Assembly: GCF_035270045.1 (NCBI RefSeq)
Contig: NZ_DATFIP010000076.1
Span: 98,006-162,005, forward strand
DNA: 64,000 nt
Origin: Salibaculum sp035270045
GTDB lineage: Bacteria > Pseudomonadota > Alphaproteobacteria > Rhodobacterales > Rhodobacteraceae
Direction: 5' to 3'
The translations under genes and the position numbers were made by a program. Each line of letters begins with the position of its first letter. Position 1 is the stretch's first letter. This document shows positions 42,185-51,304 of the stretch, one piece after another. The notes under the pieces are model-generated. The model ran no database searches, was not told the origin of the DNA, and saw only the letters and a program-made list of their open reading frames with translations.

Positions 42185-43591
42185 TCAGCCTTCGATCTCG
42201 TCCACGTGAGCGACCCGCGCGCCCGCCTTGTTCGACGTGACGACACCCAAAGATTTCAGCTTGCGGTGCAGGGCCGACCGTTCCATCCCAACGAAATTCG
42301 CGGTCCTGCTGATATTGCCGCCGAAGCGGTTGATCTGGGTCAGCAGGTATTCGCGCTCGAACAGCTCGCGCGCCTCGCGCAACGGCAGGGTTGCCAGCGA
42401 CCCCGACAGGATCACCCGTTCCTCGTCAGCCTGTCCGGTCTCGCCCCCGGCCGGGATCTCTCGGGTGCCGATCGGGTCCTGGCTGTCGCCCAGGATCAGG
42501 ATGCGTTCGACCACGTTCTTGAGCTGGCGTACATTTCCGGGCCAGGGCATGGTCTGCAACAGCGCGCCCGCCTCGTCGGACAGTGCGCGCAAGGGCAGGC
42601 CCTGCTCGGCGTGCAGGCGGGCGATGAAATACTCGGCCAGCCGCGGGATATCCTCGCGGCGTTCCTCTAGCGAAGGGACATGGATGGGCACCACGTTGAG
42701 ACGGTGGTAAAGTTCCTGCCGGAAGCGGCCGGCCTCGATCTCGGCCTGAAGGTCGCGCCCGGTCGCGGAAATGACCCGCAGGTCCACCTGCACCTTGTCC
42801 GATCCTCCGACCCGCTGGAATTTCTGGTCCACCAGCACCCGCAGGATCTTGGATTGCGTGCCCTCGGGCAGGTCGGCAATCTCGTCGAAGTAAATCACGC
42901 CACCGTCTGCCTCTTCCAGCAGACCCGGTTCCATGCCGCGCCCTTCGGTTTCGCGGCCAAAGAGCATCTCCTCCATCTGGTCGGGCGCGACCGAGGCGCA
43001 ATTGACGCTGACGAAGGGCGCGCCCGCGCGCTCCGACTGGGCGTGGATGTAGCGCGCCGCGGTTTCCTTGCCGCTGCCGGGCTGGCCGGTCAGCATGACC
43101 CGTCCGTTGGATTTCGTGACCTTGTCGAGTTGGCCGCGCAGGGTGCGGAAGGCGGGGCAATCGCCGATCATCTCGATCTCGCCGCTCTCTCCGCGCCGCA
43201 GTTCGAGGTTCTCGCGGCGCAGCCGGCTGGTTTCCATCGCGCGGCGGATCACCACCATCAGCTGGTCGATGTTGAAGGGCTTTTCTATGAAGTCGTAGGC
43301 GCCCTGCTTGATCGCCGCCACGGCGATCTCGATGTTGCCGTGCCCCGAGATGATGACGATGGGCACTTCGGGGTGCTCGCGCTTGACATGGGACAGGATG
43401 TCGATGCCGTCCATGGCGCTGTCCTTGAGCCAGATGTCCAGGATCATCAGCGCCGGAAGGCCCTTGCCGATCTCGGCCATGCACTCTTCCGACCCGCCCG
43501 CCAGGCGCGTGGTGAAGCCCTCGTCCCGCAGGATGTCCGAGATCAGTTCCCTGATGTCCCGTTCGTCGTCCACGATCAGAATATCGCTCAT
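42185..43591 (-). CDS. ntrX: Nitrogen assimilation response regulator NtrX (no GAFTGA motif)
   Basis: 468 residues: receiver domain (phospho-acceptor Asp about 52 in ILDIWLKD), AAA+ domain with Walker A GQPGSGKE and Walker B VIYFDEIADLP, and a Fis-type helix-turn-helix (NISRTANFVGMERSALHRKL). The GAFTGA loop that contacts sigma-54 is absent: the region reads LFGRETEGRGMEPGLLEEA. It is therefore probably a sigma-70 activator or repressor, as known for Rhodobacter NtrC. NtrX is partner to NtrY and affects nitrogen, redox and envelope genes. Two adjacent ATGs exist (43594 and 43591); the second is better spaced from GAGGGG. It follows ntrY by 7 bp. Confidence 0.94.
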   Translation of the reverse strand: MSDILIVDDERDIRELISDILRDEGFTTRLAGGSEECMAEIGKGLPALMILDIWLKDSAMDGIDILSHVKREHPEVPIVIISGHGNIEIAVAAIKQGAYDFIEKPFNIDQLMVVIRRAMETSRLRRENLELRRGESGEIEMIGDCPAFRTLRGQLDKVTKSNGRVMLTGQPGSGKETAARYIHAQSERAGAPFVSVNCASVAPDQMEEMLFGRETEGRGMEPGLLEEADGGVIYFDEIADLPEGTQSKILRVLVDQKFQRVGGSDKVQVDLRVISATGRDLQAEIEAGRFRQELYHRLNVVPIHVPSLEERREDIPRLAEYFIARLHAEQGLPLRALSDEAGALLQTMPWPGNVRQLKNVVERILILGDSQDPIGTREIPAGGETGQADEERVILSGSLATLPLREARELFEREYLLTQINRFGGNISRTANFVGMERSALHRKLKSLGVVTSNKAGARVAHVDEIEG

Positions 43592-43598
43592 CATCCCC

Positions 43599-45881
43599 TC
43601 ACGCTGTTTTGGTGGCCGTTGTCTCGGCGCCCGTTTCGGTTTCGGTCAGTATCGGCATGTCGATCGTGGCCATGGCGCCCCGGTGCGCGGCGCCCTCGAA
43701 GACGGGCGCATCGGTCAGGGTCAGGCTGCCGCCGTGTTCCTCTATGATCTTGCGCACGATGGGCAGGCCCAGCCCGGTGCCCTTTTCACGCGTGGTCACG
43801 TAAGGCTCGAACAGCTTGGCGCGGTTCTCGGGCAGGCCGATGCCGTTGTCGGCGATCGTGATCCGGGCGCTGGTCGCGCCGACCTCGAGCGCCACGCGGA
43901 TCTCGGGGGAGAACCCCTCGGGGGCGCCCTTGTCCATCAGGCTCTCGATCGCTTCGCCGCCGTTCTTTATCAGGTTCGTCAGGGCCTGGGACAGCATGGT
44001 GCTGTCCAGGCTGGCCAGGACCGGCGGCGCGGGCAGGTCAACGCTGATGGTCACGCCCGGAAGGCCGGCTTCCTGCAGTGCGGCGGCATCACGCACCAGG
44101 CCGACGATATCATGGGTGGCGCGGTCCGGTTCGGGCATCCGGGCGAAACGAGAGAACTCATCGACGATGCGGCGCAGGTCATTGGTCTGGCGCACGATGA
44201 CCTCGGTCATCTGTTCCAGCGCCTCGACCGACTCGGGCGGCACCTCGCGGCGGAACTTGCGCTTTATCCGTTCGGCCGAAAGCTGGATCGGCGTCAACGG
44301 GTTCTTGATCTCGTGAGCGATGCGGCGGGCAACGTCGCCCCAGGCCGCCATCCGCTGGGCGCTGACAAGGTCGGTGACATCCTCGAAGGCGATCACGTAG
44401 CCCTCCAGCGTGCCGCCCTCGCCCCGGCGCGGCGACATGCGCACCAGCAGGGTTTCCTGTTCGCCCCCGCGCACCAGTTCCACCTGGCCCTGTACCACGC
44501 GGCGGCCGCGTTCGGTCAGTTGCGTGAACAGTGGCGCGAACTCCGGCACCGCGACCGTCAGCGGCGTGCGTTCGGCCCCCTTGCCCACCTCCAGCAGGCG
44601 GGTGGCCGAGCGATTGACAAAGGTCACGCAGCCCTCCTGGTCCAGCCCGACAACGCCCGAAGGCACGGAACTGAGCACACTGTCGAACAGACGGCGGCGC
44701 TCCTCGATCTGGCGGGTGTTGTTCAGCAACTCCTCGCGCTGGTCGGCCAACTGTTCGGTCATCTGGTTGAAGTAGCGTCCCAGCTGGGCGATCTCGTCGT
44801 CGCCCTGTTCCTCGCGCACACGCACCGAAAGGTCCCCGGCGCCGACACGCTGCGAGGCGCCCACCAGCCGGCCCACGGGTCGCGACAGGCGCTCGGCGAA
44901 CCACAGCCCCACCCAGATCGCCGCCAGGATCAGGATCACCGCGAATCCAAGGTAGATCAGGCCGAATTCGAACAGCACGCGCCCGCGTTCGTTCTCGAGC
45001 TGGCCATACAGCTCGACCGTCTCCTGTGTCTCGTCGAGCAGCGAAAGGATATCGCCGTCCACCGGACGGGTGACGTAGAGGTATCTGTCGGTGAAATTCT
45101 CCAGCGGGATCAGCGCGCGGAACTCGTTGTTGGCCCAGTCCTCGATGATGGCGATACCGTCTTCGCGGGCCTGCGCGAGGTGCGCTTCGGTCGGTTTCTC
45201 GAAGTAGAATTCGTAGGAGCGTTCGCCGCGCACCTCGATCTCGCCCGCGCCGTCCAGCACGAAGACCTCCGACAGGCCGCGCTCGATCTGCGGGGCGACG
45301 CGCGACAGGGCCTGGCGGATCTCGCCGCGCTCCATGAAGAAGGTCTGCATCCGCTGCGTGTCGAGGAAGCCGGCCAGCGCGCGGCCGTCCCGGGCCACCT
45401 CTTGTCGGTGCTCTTCTTCATAGGCCTGGGCAGCCTCGAGCGAGTTGCCGACCACGTTGCGCACCCGTTCCGAGAACCAGCCCTCGAGCCCGATGTTGAT
45501 TGTCAGCACCGAAAAGACGGCGACCGCCACCGTTGGAATCAGCGCCAGAAGTCCGAAGACCCCGGTCAGCCGCAGGTGCAGCCGCGAGCCGGCCGACCGC
45601 ACCCGTCGCGCGGCGATCATCGCGCTGATCCGGGCCAGCACCAGCGCCGTGACAACAAGGATATAGACCAGGTCTACCAGCAGGATAAGGCGCAGGACCT
45701 CCGTGCGGTCGGTCTGCTCCAGCGGGCGCAGCGCGGTGATGGTCGACAGGACAAGCACCGGGGCCAGCAGCACAAGCACCAGCGTCATGACGTTCTGAAC
45801 TCGCCGCTTGCGCCGCCAGCGGCTGATCGTCGAAAGGTTGATGCCCAGAAGAGAGCGCCGCACGCCGGGTGCCTCGTTCAT
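43599..45881 (-). CDS. ntrY: Membrane sensor histidine kinase NtrY
   Basis: 760 residues. Three N-terminal membrane helices (about 33-130), a periplasmic sensor region (about 130-305), a fourth helix (about 308-328), HAMP (about 330-385), PAS (about 400-500), HisKA with RRIAHEIKNPLTPIQLSAERI (His box, split across the helix) and HATPase with NLIKNGGEAIESL and GTGLGLPIVRKI-type G boxes. It phosphorylates NtrX. The periplasmic part is rich in Glu and Arg. It follows ntrC by 88 bp, which may hold a separate promoter, and the ntrX start is 7 bp beyond its stop. Confidence 0.95.
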   Translation of the reverse strand: MNEAPGVRRSLLGINLSTISRWRRKRRVQNVMTLVLVLLAPVLVLSTITALRPLEQTDRTEVLRLILLVDLVYILVVTALVLARISAMIAARRVRSAGSRLHLRLTGVFGLLALIPTVAVAVFSVLTINIGLEGWFSERVRNVVGNSLEAAQAYEEEHRQEVARDGRALAGFLDTQRMQTFFMERGEIRQALSRVAPQIERGLSEVFVLDGAGEIEVRGERSYEFYFEKPTEAHLAQAREDGIAIIEDWANNEFRALIPLENFTDRYLYVTRPVDGDILSLLDETQETVELYGQLENERGRVLFEFGLIYLGFAVILILAAIWVGLWFAERLSRPVGRLVGASQRVGAGDLSVRVREEQGDDEIAQLGRYFNQMTEQLADQREELLNNTRQIEERRRLFDSVLSSVPSGVVGLDQEGCVTFVNRSATRLLEVGKGAERTPLTVAVPEFAPLFTQLTERGRRVVQGQVELVRGGEQETLLVRMSPRRGEGGTLEGYVIAFEDVTDLVSAQRMAAWGDVARRIAHEIKNPLTPIQLSAERIKRKFRREVPPESVEALEQMTEVIVRQTNDLRRIVDEFSRFARMPEPDRATHDIVGLVRDAAALQEAGLPGVTISVDLPAPPVLASLDSTMLSQALTNLIKNGGEAIESLMDKGAPEGFSPEIRVALEVGATSARITIADNGIGLPENRAKLFEPYVTTREKGTGLGLPIVRKIIEEHGGSLTLTDAPVFEGAAHRGAMATIDMPILTETETGAETTATKTA

Positions 45882-45969
45882 TGCCGGACCGGGGCCGGTC
45901 CCTACCGCCTGTTCGTCCGGGGCTCGGCCCGCACTTCTGCGGCAAAGTGGCCACGGTTCTGTTGCGCTT

Positions 45970-47334
45970 TTACATCAATTTCCGGCGGCGTGTCACGCGG
46001 ATATCCTGATCGGTGATCTTTTTTCGCAGCGTATTGCGGTTTATGCCCAGAAGATCGGCGCAGCGGGCCTGGTTGCCGCCCGTGGCATCCAGCGCAATCT
46101 CGATCAAGGGAGCCTCGACCTCGCGCAGAATGCGCTGGTAAAGGCCCGGTGGCGGCAATTCGCCGCCGTGCAGGTCGAAATAGCGCCTCAGGTGCTTGGC
46201 CACCGAGGCCGAGAGCTTGTCGCTGTCCCCGCCCCTGAGCGGTTCCATCGCCGGCTGGTTGCCCAGCACGATCTCGACCTCGCCGCGATGGATCTCGGGT
46301 TCGGGGGCGGTGGCCACAAGGCGCAGCACCACGTTTTCCAACTGCCGCACGTTGCCGGGCCAACTGTAGGCGCGGCACAGGTCGATGGCCGCATCCGCAA
46401 GCTGCCGCGGCGGGGCGCCGTCCCGCTCCGCCCGGGCCAGGAAATGCTCGATCAGGAGCGGGATGTCGTCGACCCGGTCGCGCAGGGCCGGCAGGGTCAT
46501 GGTGACCCCGGCCAGCCGGTAATAGAGGTCTTCGCGAAAGCCGCCATCCTCCATCTCGTCCATCAGTCCCCCGCGCGAGGTGGCCATGATCTGCGGCGCG
46601 CCATCGCCAAGGGAATCAAGCATCCGCACAACACGCGCCTGGGCCTCGACGGGCAGGTCGCCCACCTCGTCGAAGACCAGCGTGCCGCCCTTGGCCCGCG
46701 CGACCAGTGCCGAGGGCCCGTCCATTCCCTGAAGGTCGGCGGCCGAAGCGACCACGAAAGGCAGGGTTCGACGGTCGGAAAAATCATGAATGGTGCGCGC
46801 GATCAGGCTCTTGCCGGTGCCGCTCTCGCCGGTGATCAGCACCGACAGCGGCGTGTTCATCACCCGCGCGACCAATTGGTAGATCGCCTGCATTGCGGGG
46901 GTGCGCCCGATCAGCGGCAGGTCCGTGTCGGCTCCCTCTTCCGGCGCGTCACGCCGGACCGGCGCGCGGCGCTTGACCTCGAGCGCCCGTGCGGCCCGTT
47001 TCATCAGGTCGGGAAGATCGAAGGGCTTGGGCAGGTAGTCATAGGCCTCGGCCTCGGCGGCCTGGATGGCCGTCGTGATGGTGTTCTGCGCCGAGATCAC
47101 GATGACGGGCAGCCCCGGGCGCGCCTCGCCGATCCTGGGCAGCTGCTCCAGCCCGTTGCCGTCGGGCATGACCACGTCCGAGATCACCAGGTCGCCCTTG
47201 CCCTCGTCCACCCAGCGCATCAGCGTAACGATGGAAGATGTCGCATGCACCTTGCAGCCCGCGCGTGTCAGGGCCTGGGTCAGAACGGTGCGGATCGTGC
47301 GGTCATCATCGGCGACAAGAACGGTTCCGTCCAT
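45970..47334 (-). CDS. ntrC: Nitrogen regulator NtrC (no GAFTGA motif)
   Basis: 454 residues: receiver domain with Asp 53 (DLVISDVVMPDGNG), AAA+ domain with Walker A GESGTGKS and Walker B LVFDEVGDLP, and a Fis-type DNA-binding end (NQARCADLLGINRNTLRKKI). The GAFTGA loop is missing; the stretch between the Walker motifs is shortened (ASAADLQGMDGPSALVARAKGG). Rhodobacter capsulatus NtrC has the same deletion and activates sigma-70 polymerase (established knowledge), so the same is expected here. The start shares one base with the ntrB stop. Confidence 0.95.
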   Translation of the reverse strand: MDGTVLVADDDRTIRTVLTQALTRAGCKVHATSSIVTLMRWVDEGKGDLVISDVVMPDGNGLEQLPRIGEARPGLPVIVISAQNTITTAIQAAEAEAYDYLPKPFDLPDLMKRAARALEVKRRAPVRRDAPEEGADTDLPLIGRTPAMQAIYQLVARVMNTPLSVLITGESGTGKSLIARTIHDFSDRRTLPFVVASAADLQGMDGPSALVARAKGGTLVFDEVGDLPVEAQARVVRMLDSLGDGAPQIMATSRGGLMDEMEDGGFREDLYYRLAGVTMTLPALRDRVDDIPLLIEHFLARAERDGAPPRQLADAAIDLCRAYSWPGNVRQLENVVLRLVATAPEPEIHRGEVEIVLGNQPAMEPLRGGDSDKLSASVAKHLRRYFDLHGGELPPPGLYQRILREVEAPLIEIALDATGGNQARCADLLGINRNTLRKKITDQDIRVTRRRKLM

Positions 47335-48419
47335 CAGTCTTCATCCTTTTCACTGGTGGCGATGTCGCGGGGCACGGTGGGCAGGGCCACGCGAAAGACG
47401 GTGCGCCCCGGCACGCTGTCCACGGAAATCCAGCCGCCCATGTCAGCAATCAGCTTGCTGACCAGCGCCAGGCCCAGCCCGGTGCCGTTCTCCCGGCCCG
47501 AGACGAAGGGCTCGAAAACCTCGGCGGCGATGTCGGGCGGCAGGCCGGGGCCGTCGTCGATGATTTCCACCTGCAGCGGCAACCTGCCCTCGCTGCCGTC
47601 CCGCCGGCGCAGGCGCAGCGCCGGGTCGTAAAAGGTGCGCAGGGTGATCGAGCCGCCCGCGCCCCCGGCCTGCGCGGCGTTCTTGAGCAGGTTCAGGAAA
47701 ACCTGTTGCAACTGGTCGGGGTCGGCATGGGTGGGCGGCAGCGACGGGTCGTAGTCCTCGATCATCAGCATGTGCGCGCCGAACCCGACCGAGGCGGACT
47801 GGCGGGCACGGTCCAGAACGTCATGGATGTTGACGGCCCTGAGCCTCGGCGCCTGGATATTGCCGAACTGTTCGACCTGGTCCAGCAGCTTGACGATGCG
47901 CCGGGTCTCTTCGACGATCAGGTGGGTCAGCTCCAGGTCCTCGCCCGCCAGCCCCATGGACAGCAACTGCGCCGACCCGGCGATGCCGGCCAGCGGGTTC
48001 TTGATCTCGTGGGCCAGCATCTCGGCCATGCCGATGGCCGAGCGCGCGGCGCGGTAGCTTTGCGCGTTCTGCGCGATACGGGTGGAAATCTCGCGCGGGG
48101 AGATCAGCATGAGCATCTGGTCGGCGGCCCCCGAGAGCGGGGCGAACTGCACGTTGCATTGCAGCGGCGGGCGTTCGCCGCTGCCCACGTCCACATCGTT
48201 CACGAAGAGCGGTGTGCTGTTGTCACGGGCGCGGGCATAGGCCTCTTCCAAGGGCGCGTCGATCATCACCTTGTCCCAGACCAGCGCCCCCGAAAGAGCC
48301 TTGGTCGAGAGATTGAGAAAGTTCTCGGCCGCCAGGTTGCTGTCGGCGATGGTCTCGTCCGCCTCCAGCAGCAGCGCGGGCACAGGCAGGGAATTCCAGA
48401 GGTCCGGATCGGTGATCAT
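47334..48419 (-). CDS. ntrB: Nitrogen-regulation histidine kinase NtrB
   Basis: 361 residues, soluble. A PAS domain (about 5-115, PVPALLLEADETIADSNLAA) is followed by HisKA with EMLAHEIKNPLAGIAGSAQ and HATPase with NLLKNAAQAG, DDGPGLP and GTGLGLALVSKLI. NtrB phosphorylates or dephosphorylates NtrC under control of PII proteins. It overlaps dusB by 4 bp upstream and ntrC by 1 bp downstream, reproducing the nifR3-ntrB-ntrC operon of Rhodobacter. Confidence 0.96.
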   Translation of the reverse strand: MITDPDLWNSLPVPALLLEADETIADSNLAAENFLNLSTKALSGALVWDKVMIDAPLEEAYARARDNSTPLFVNDVDVGSGERPPLQCNVQFAPLSGAADQMLMLISPREISTRIAQNAQSYRAARSAIGMAEMLAHEIKNPLAGIAGSAQLLSMGLAGEDLELTHLIVEETRRIVKLLDQVEQFGNIQAPRLRAVNIHDVLDRARQSASVGFGAHMLMIEDYDPSLPPTHADPDQLQQVFLNLLKNAAQAGGAGGSITLRTFYDPALRLRRRDGSEGRLPLQVEIIDDGPGLPPDIAAEVFEPFVSGRENGTGLGLALVSKLIADMGGWISVDSVPGRTVFRVALPTVPRDIATSEKDED

Positions 48420-49381
48420 GCGGCTTGCCTTTCCGCCAGGGCCTGCGGCAACAGGGCCAGAACGCGGGCCGGGTCATCGGCGGTCAGCACGGCCCGGCGC
48501 AGGGCCGGATCGGGCGCGGCCGAGTCCATGTACCAGCCCAGGTGCTTGCGGGCGACGCGGGTCCCCAGGGCCTTGCCGTAGAACGCGAGCATCGCGTCGT
48601 AATGATCTGAAACCATGTCCGTGTATGCCTGGCCCACCGGAATTGTCGGGGCCGGATGCCCCCAGAGGTCCGCGGCGACCTGTGCTGGCAGCCAGGGCCG
48701 TCCCTGCGCGCCACGCCCGATCATCACGCCCGCGGCGCCCGACCGGGCCAGCGCGGCACGGGCCGTGACGGCATCCACGATGTCGCCGTTGGCGATGACG
48801 GGGATTCCGACGGCCTCGGTCACCGCGCGGATCGCGGCCCAGTCGGCCCGGCCCTTGTAGAACTGGCAGCGGGTCCGGCCATGGATCACGATGCGCCTGA
48901 CCCCCGCGGCTTCGGCGCGGCGGGCCAGCTCCGGCGCGTTCCGCAGGGCGTCGTCCCAGCCCAACCGGGTCTTGAGCGTCACCGGCAGGTCGGTCGCCGC
49001 CACCACCGCCTCGATCAGGCCGAGCGCATGGTCGAGGTCCTTCATCAGCGCCGAGCCGGAATACCCCTGCGTCACCTTCTTGGCCGGACAGCCCATGTTG
49101 ATGTCGATCATCGCCGCGCCCTGGGCGGTGACACGGCGCGCGGCCTCGGCCATCCAGCGGGCCTCGCGCCCGGCCAGTTGCACCGCGGTGGCGGCCTCTG
49201 TCAGCCCCAGTTCGGCCTTTTCGCGCACGCCGGGCTTGGCCTGGACCATTTCCTGGCTGGCCACCATTTCCGACACCACCCAGCCCGCTCCGAAAGAGGC
49301 CACCAACCGCCGGAACGGCAGATCGGTGATCCCGGCGAGCGGGGCGAGGGCGACGGGAAAGGGCGCGGCGGGCAACGACAT
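48416..49381 (-). CDS. dusB: tRNA-dihydrouridine synthase DusB (NifR3)
   Basis: 321 residues. This FMN enzyme reduces uridine to dihydrouridine in tRNA. The N-terminal TIM barrel has APLAGITDLPFRRL, MDINMGCPAKKVTQGYSGSA with the catalytic Cys in GCPAKK, IVIHGRTRCQFYKG and GVMIGRGAQGRPWL. A short C-terminal helical domain recognises tRNA. It is the first gene of the ntrBC operon. The 175-bp region upstream is shared divergently with ispDF. Confidence 0.96.
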   Translation of the reverse strand: MSLPAAPFPVALAPLAGITDLPFRRLVASFGAGWVVSEMVASQEMVQAKPGVREKAELGLTEAATAVQLAGREARWMAEAARRVTAQGAAMIDINMGCPAKKVTQGYSGSALMKDLDHALGLIEAVVAATDLPVTLKTRLGWDDALRNAPELARRAEAAGVRRIVIHGRTRCQFYKGRADWAAIRAVTEAVGIPVIANGDIVDAVTARAALARSGAAGVMIGRGAQGRPWLPAQVAADLWGHPAPTIPVGQAYTDMVSDHYDAMLAFYGKALGTRVARKHLGWYMDSAAPDPALRRAVLTADDPARVLALLPQALAERQAA

Positions 49382-49556
49382 GCTTTGCAGATAGCAGAGC
49401 CCCCCGGACCGAACAATTGAATTGCGGTCAAAAAATGTGCGGCCGGCGTCAAATGATTAAAAGATGTGCAAAAGGACCGGACAGACCCGGTGAAACCCCC
49501 TTTCCCAGGCCTGCACCAGCGGCTAAGCACCCCCTCAGACGGAACGAGAGGGGCCA

Positions 49557-50702
49557 ATGCAGACCACTGCAATCATCGTCGCTGCCGGGCGCGGACGTCG
49601 CGCGGGCGGCGAGACACCCAAGCAATGGCGCCGGATCGCGGGGCGCACGGTTGTCGAGCATACGCTGGCGATCTTCCGTGCCCATCCACGCGTCGGCGAC
49701 ATCGTTCTTGTCGTCGCGCCCGAAGACCAGGGACACGTGCAGCGCCTGCGCCTTTCGGACCAGGCGACCATTGCCATCGGCGGGGCAACCCGCTCGCTGT
49801 CGGTGCTGGCTGGACTGGACCATGCGACGGGTGCGGCGGTCCTGGTCCATGACGCGGCCCGGTGCTGCACCCCGCCCGAGGTGATCGACCGGGTGCTGGA
49901 TGCGCTTGCAACGACCCGCGGCGCGGCCCCGGCGCTGCCGGTTTCCGATGCGCTTTGGACCGGGGCCGGCGGCAAGGTCACCGGTATCGGGGACCGGAAC
50001 AACCTTTACCGGGCGCAGACGCCGCAGGGGTTCCACAGGGAGGCCATCCGAGCCGCCCACGCGGGCGCGGACGGAACGGCGGCCGATGACGTGGCCGTGG
50101 CGCGCGCCGCCGGGCTTGACGTCGCCATCGTCGAGGGCGACGAGAGGAACTTGAAGATCACGCATCCGGACGATTTCGCGCGGGCCGCGCAGATCCTGAC
50201 CGCGCAGCACCGGGAGGGCGCCATGGACATACGCACCGGCAACGGGTTCGACGTGCACCGCTTCGGGCCGGGCGATCACGTCATGCTTTGCGGCGTCGCG
50301 GTGCCCTTCGACCGGGGCCTTCAGGGCCATTCGGACGCGGATGTGGGCATGCACGCGGTGACCGATGCCATCTACGGCGCCTTGGCCGAGGGGGACATCG
50401 GCACGCATTTCCCGCCCAGCGACCCACATTGGAAAGGCGCGCCGAGCGAAACTTTCCTGGCCCATGCCTGCGCCCTGGCCCGCACGCGTGGCTTCGAGAT
50501 CACCCAGGTGGATTGCACGCTGGTCTGCGAAGCCCCCAAGGTCGGGCCACATGCTACCGCCATGCGGGCCCAGATGGCCCGGATCACGGGGCTGGACGCG
50601 GCCCGCGTCAGCATAAAGGCCACCACCTCGGAGCGGCTCGGGTTCACCGGGCGCGGCGAAGGCATCGCCGCCATGGCCACGGCCACGCTGGTGAAACCAT
50701 GA
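49557..50702 (+). CDS. ispDF: Bifunctional IspD/IspF of the MEP isoprenoid pathway
   Basis: 381 residues. Residues about 1-215 are IspD, the CDP-ME synthase (AIIVAAGRGRRAGGETPKQW nucleotide loop, HDAARCCTPPEV, RAQTPQGF). Residues about 224-381 are IspF, the MEcPP synthase (GNGFDVHRFG with metal-binding Asp and His, LQGHSDADVGMHAVTDA, GDIGTHFPPSD, KATTSERLGFTGRGEG). The fusion is usual in alphaproteobacteria. GAGAGGGGCC precedes the ATG. Its stop overlaps the pgpA frame start (ATGA). Confidence 0.97.
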   Translation: MQTTAIIVAAGRGRRAGGETPKQWRRIAGRTVVEHTLAIFRAHPRVGDIVLVVAPEDQGHVQRLRLSDQATIAIGGATRSLSVLAGLDHATGAAVLVHDAARCCTPPEVIDRVLDALATTRGAAPALPVSDALWTGAGGKVTGIGDRNNLYRAQTPQGFHREAIRAAHAGADGTAADDVAVARAAGLDVAIVEGDERNLKITHPDDFARAAQILTAQHREGAMDIRTGNGFDVHRFGPGDHVMLCGVAVPFDRGLQGHSDADVGMHAVTDAIYGALAEGDIGTHFPPSDPHWKGAPSETFLAHACALARTRGFEITQVDCTLVCEAPKVGPHATAMRAQMARITGLDAARVSIKATTSERLGFTGRGEGIAAMATATLVKP

Positions 50703-51304
50703 ACGCGATAAGGCGCTTAGTCGCAGAAGCCCGTTTCAAATGGATATCTGCCAAGAAGGGCAGATTTTTAGCTTCCAAGAAGTTGATGAAAGCGAAACCT
50801 ATCCGACTCACTGCTTCAGGGTTAGCAGGCACCGTGCTCTACGTCGGCCACCTGCGCCCGGCGCCGGGCACCTGGGGGTCGCTGGCCGCCCTGCCCCTTG
50901 CCTGGCTGATCTGGCAACTGGGCGGCGTGTGGTTGTTCCTGCTGGCCATCCCCGCGGCCTTCGCCGCTGGCGTTTGGGCCACGCGGGCCTATACCGCGCA
51001 GGGCGGCGACCATGATCCGTCCGAAATCGTGATTGACGAGGTCGTGGGCCAATGGATCGCGCTGGCGCCCGTCATCATCGGCGCCCATGCCGCCGGACAG
51101 GACATCCTGGCGCTGTATCCGGGCTGGATCGCGGCCTTTCTGCTGTTTCGCCTGTTCGATATCTGGAAGCCGTGGCTGGTGGGCCGGGCCGACCGGCGCG
51201 GCGACGCGATGGGCGTGATGCTGGACGATGTCTGGGCGGGCCTTTTCGCCGCCGTGATCACCCTGGGGCTGGCCGGACTGTCGCATGTGGTGATCGCGCC
51301 ATGA
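50699..51304 (+). CDS. pgpA: Phosphatidylglycerophosphatase A with atypical N-terminal segment
   Basis: 201 residues as annotated from the ATG overlapping the ispDF stop. From about residue 45 (LYVGHLRPAPGTWGSLAALP) this is a typical PgpA membrane phosphatase: DHDPSEIVIDEVVGQW, DIWKPWLVGRAD and MLDDVWAG hold the family acidic residues. It makes phosphatidylglycerol from its phosphate. The first 30-40 residues are Lys/Arg-rich, use rare codons (ATA, AGG, TTA, AGA) and lie in an AT-rich segment with a terminator-like hairpin. A start at the ATG 50786 would give 172 residues, the usual length, and is quite possibly the true one. Confidence 0.88.
   Translation: MNAIRRLVAEARFKWISAKKGRFLASKKLMKAKPIRLTASGLAGTVLYVGHLRPAPGTWGSLAALPLAWLIWQLGGVWLFLLAIPAAFAAGVWATRAYTAQGGDHDPSEIVIDEVVGQWIALAPVIIGAHAAGQDILALYPGWIAAFLLFRLFDIWKPWLVGRADRRGDAMGVMLDDVWAGLFAAVITLGLAGLSHVVIAP
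50746..50770 (+). terminator. Terminator-like hairpin inside the 5' part of pgpA
   Basis: ATCTGCC (50746-50752) pairs with GGCAGAT (50759-50765) around a 6-nt loop and is followed directly by TTTTA, 44 bp after the ispDF stop. It overlaps the longer reading of pgpA and supports a downstream pgpA start. Alternatively it is part of a small inserted element. Confidence 0.45.

Noticed and set aside
43308..46016. 902-codon open frame on the plus strand
   Set aside because: Antisense to ntrY and ntrX, both with complete kinase and regulator motifs. The product is low in hydrophobic order and rich in His/Arg/Gln, as GC-rich shadows are.
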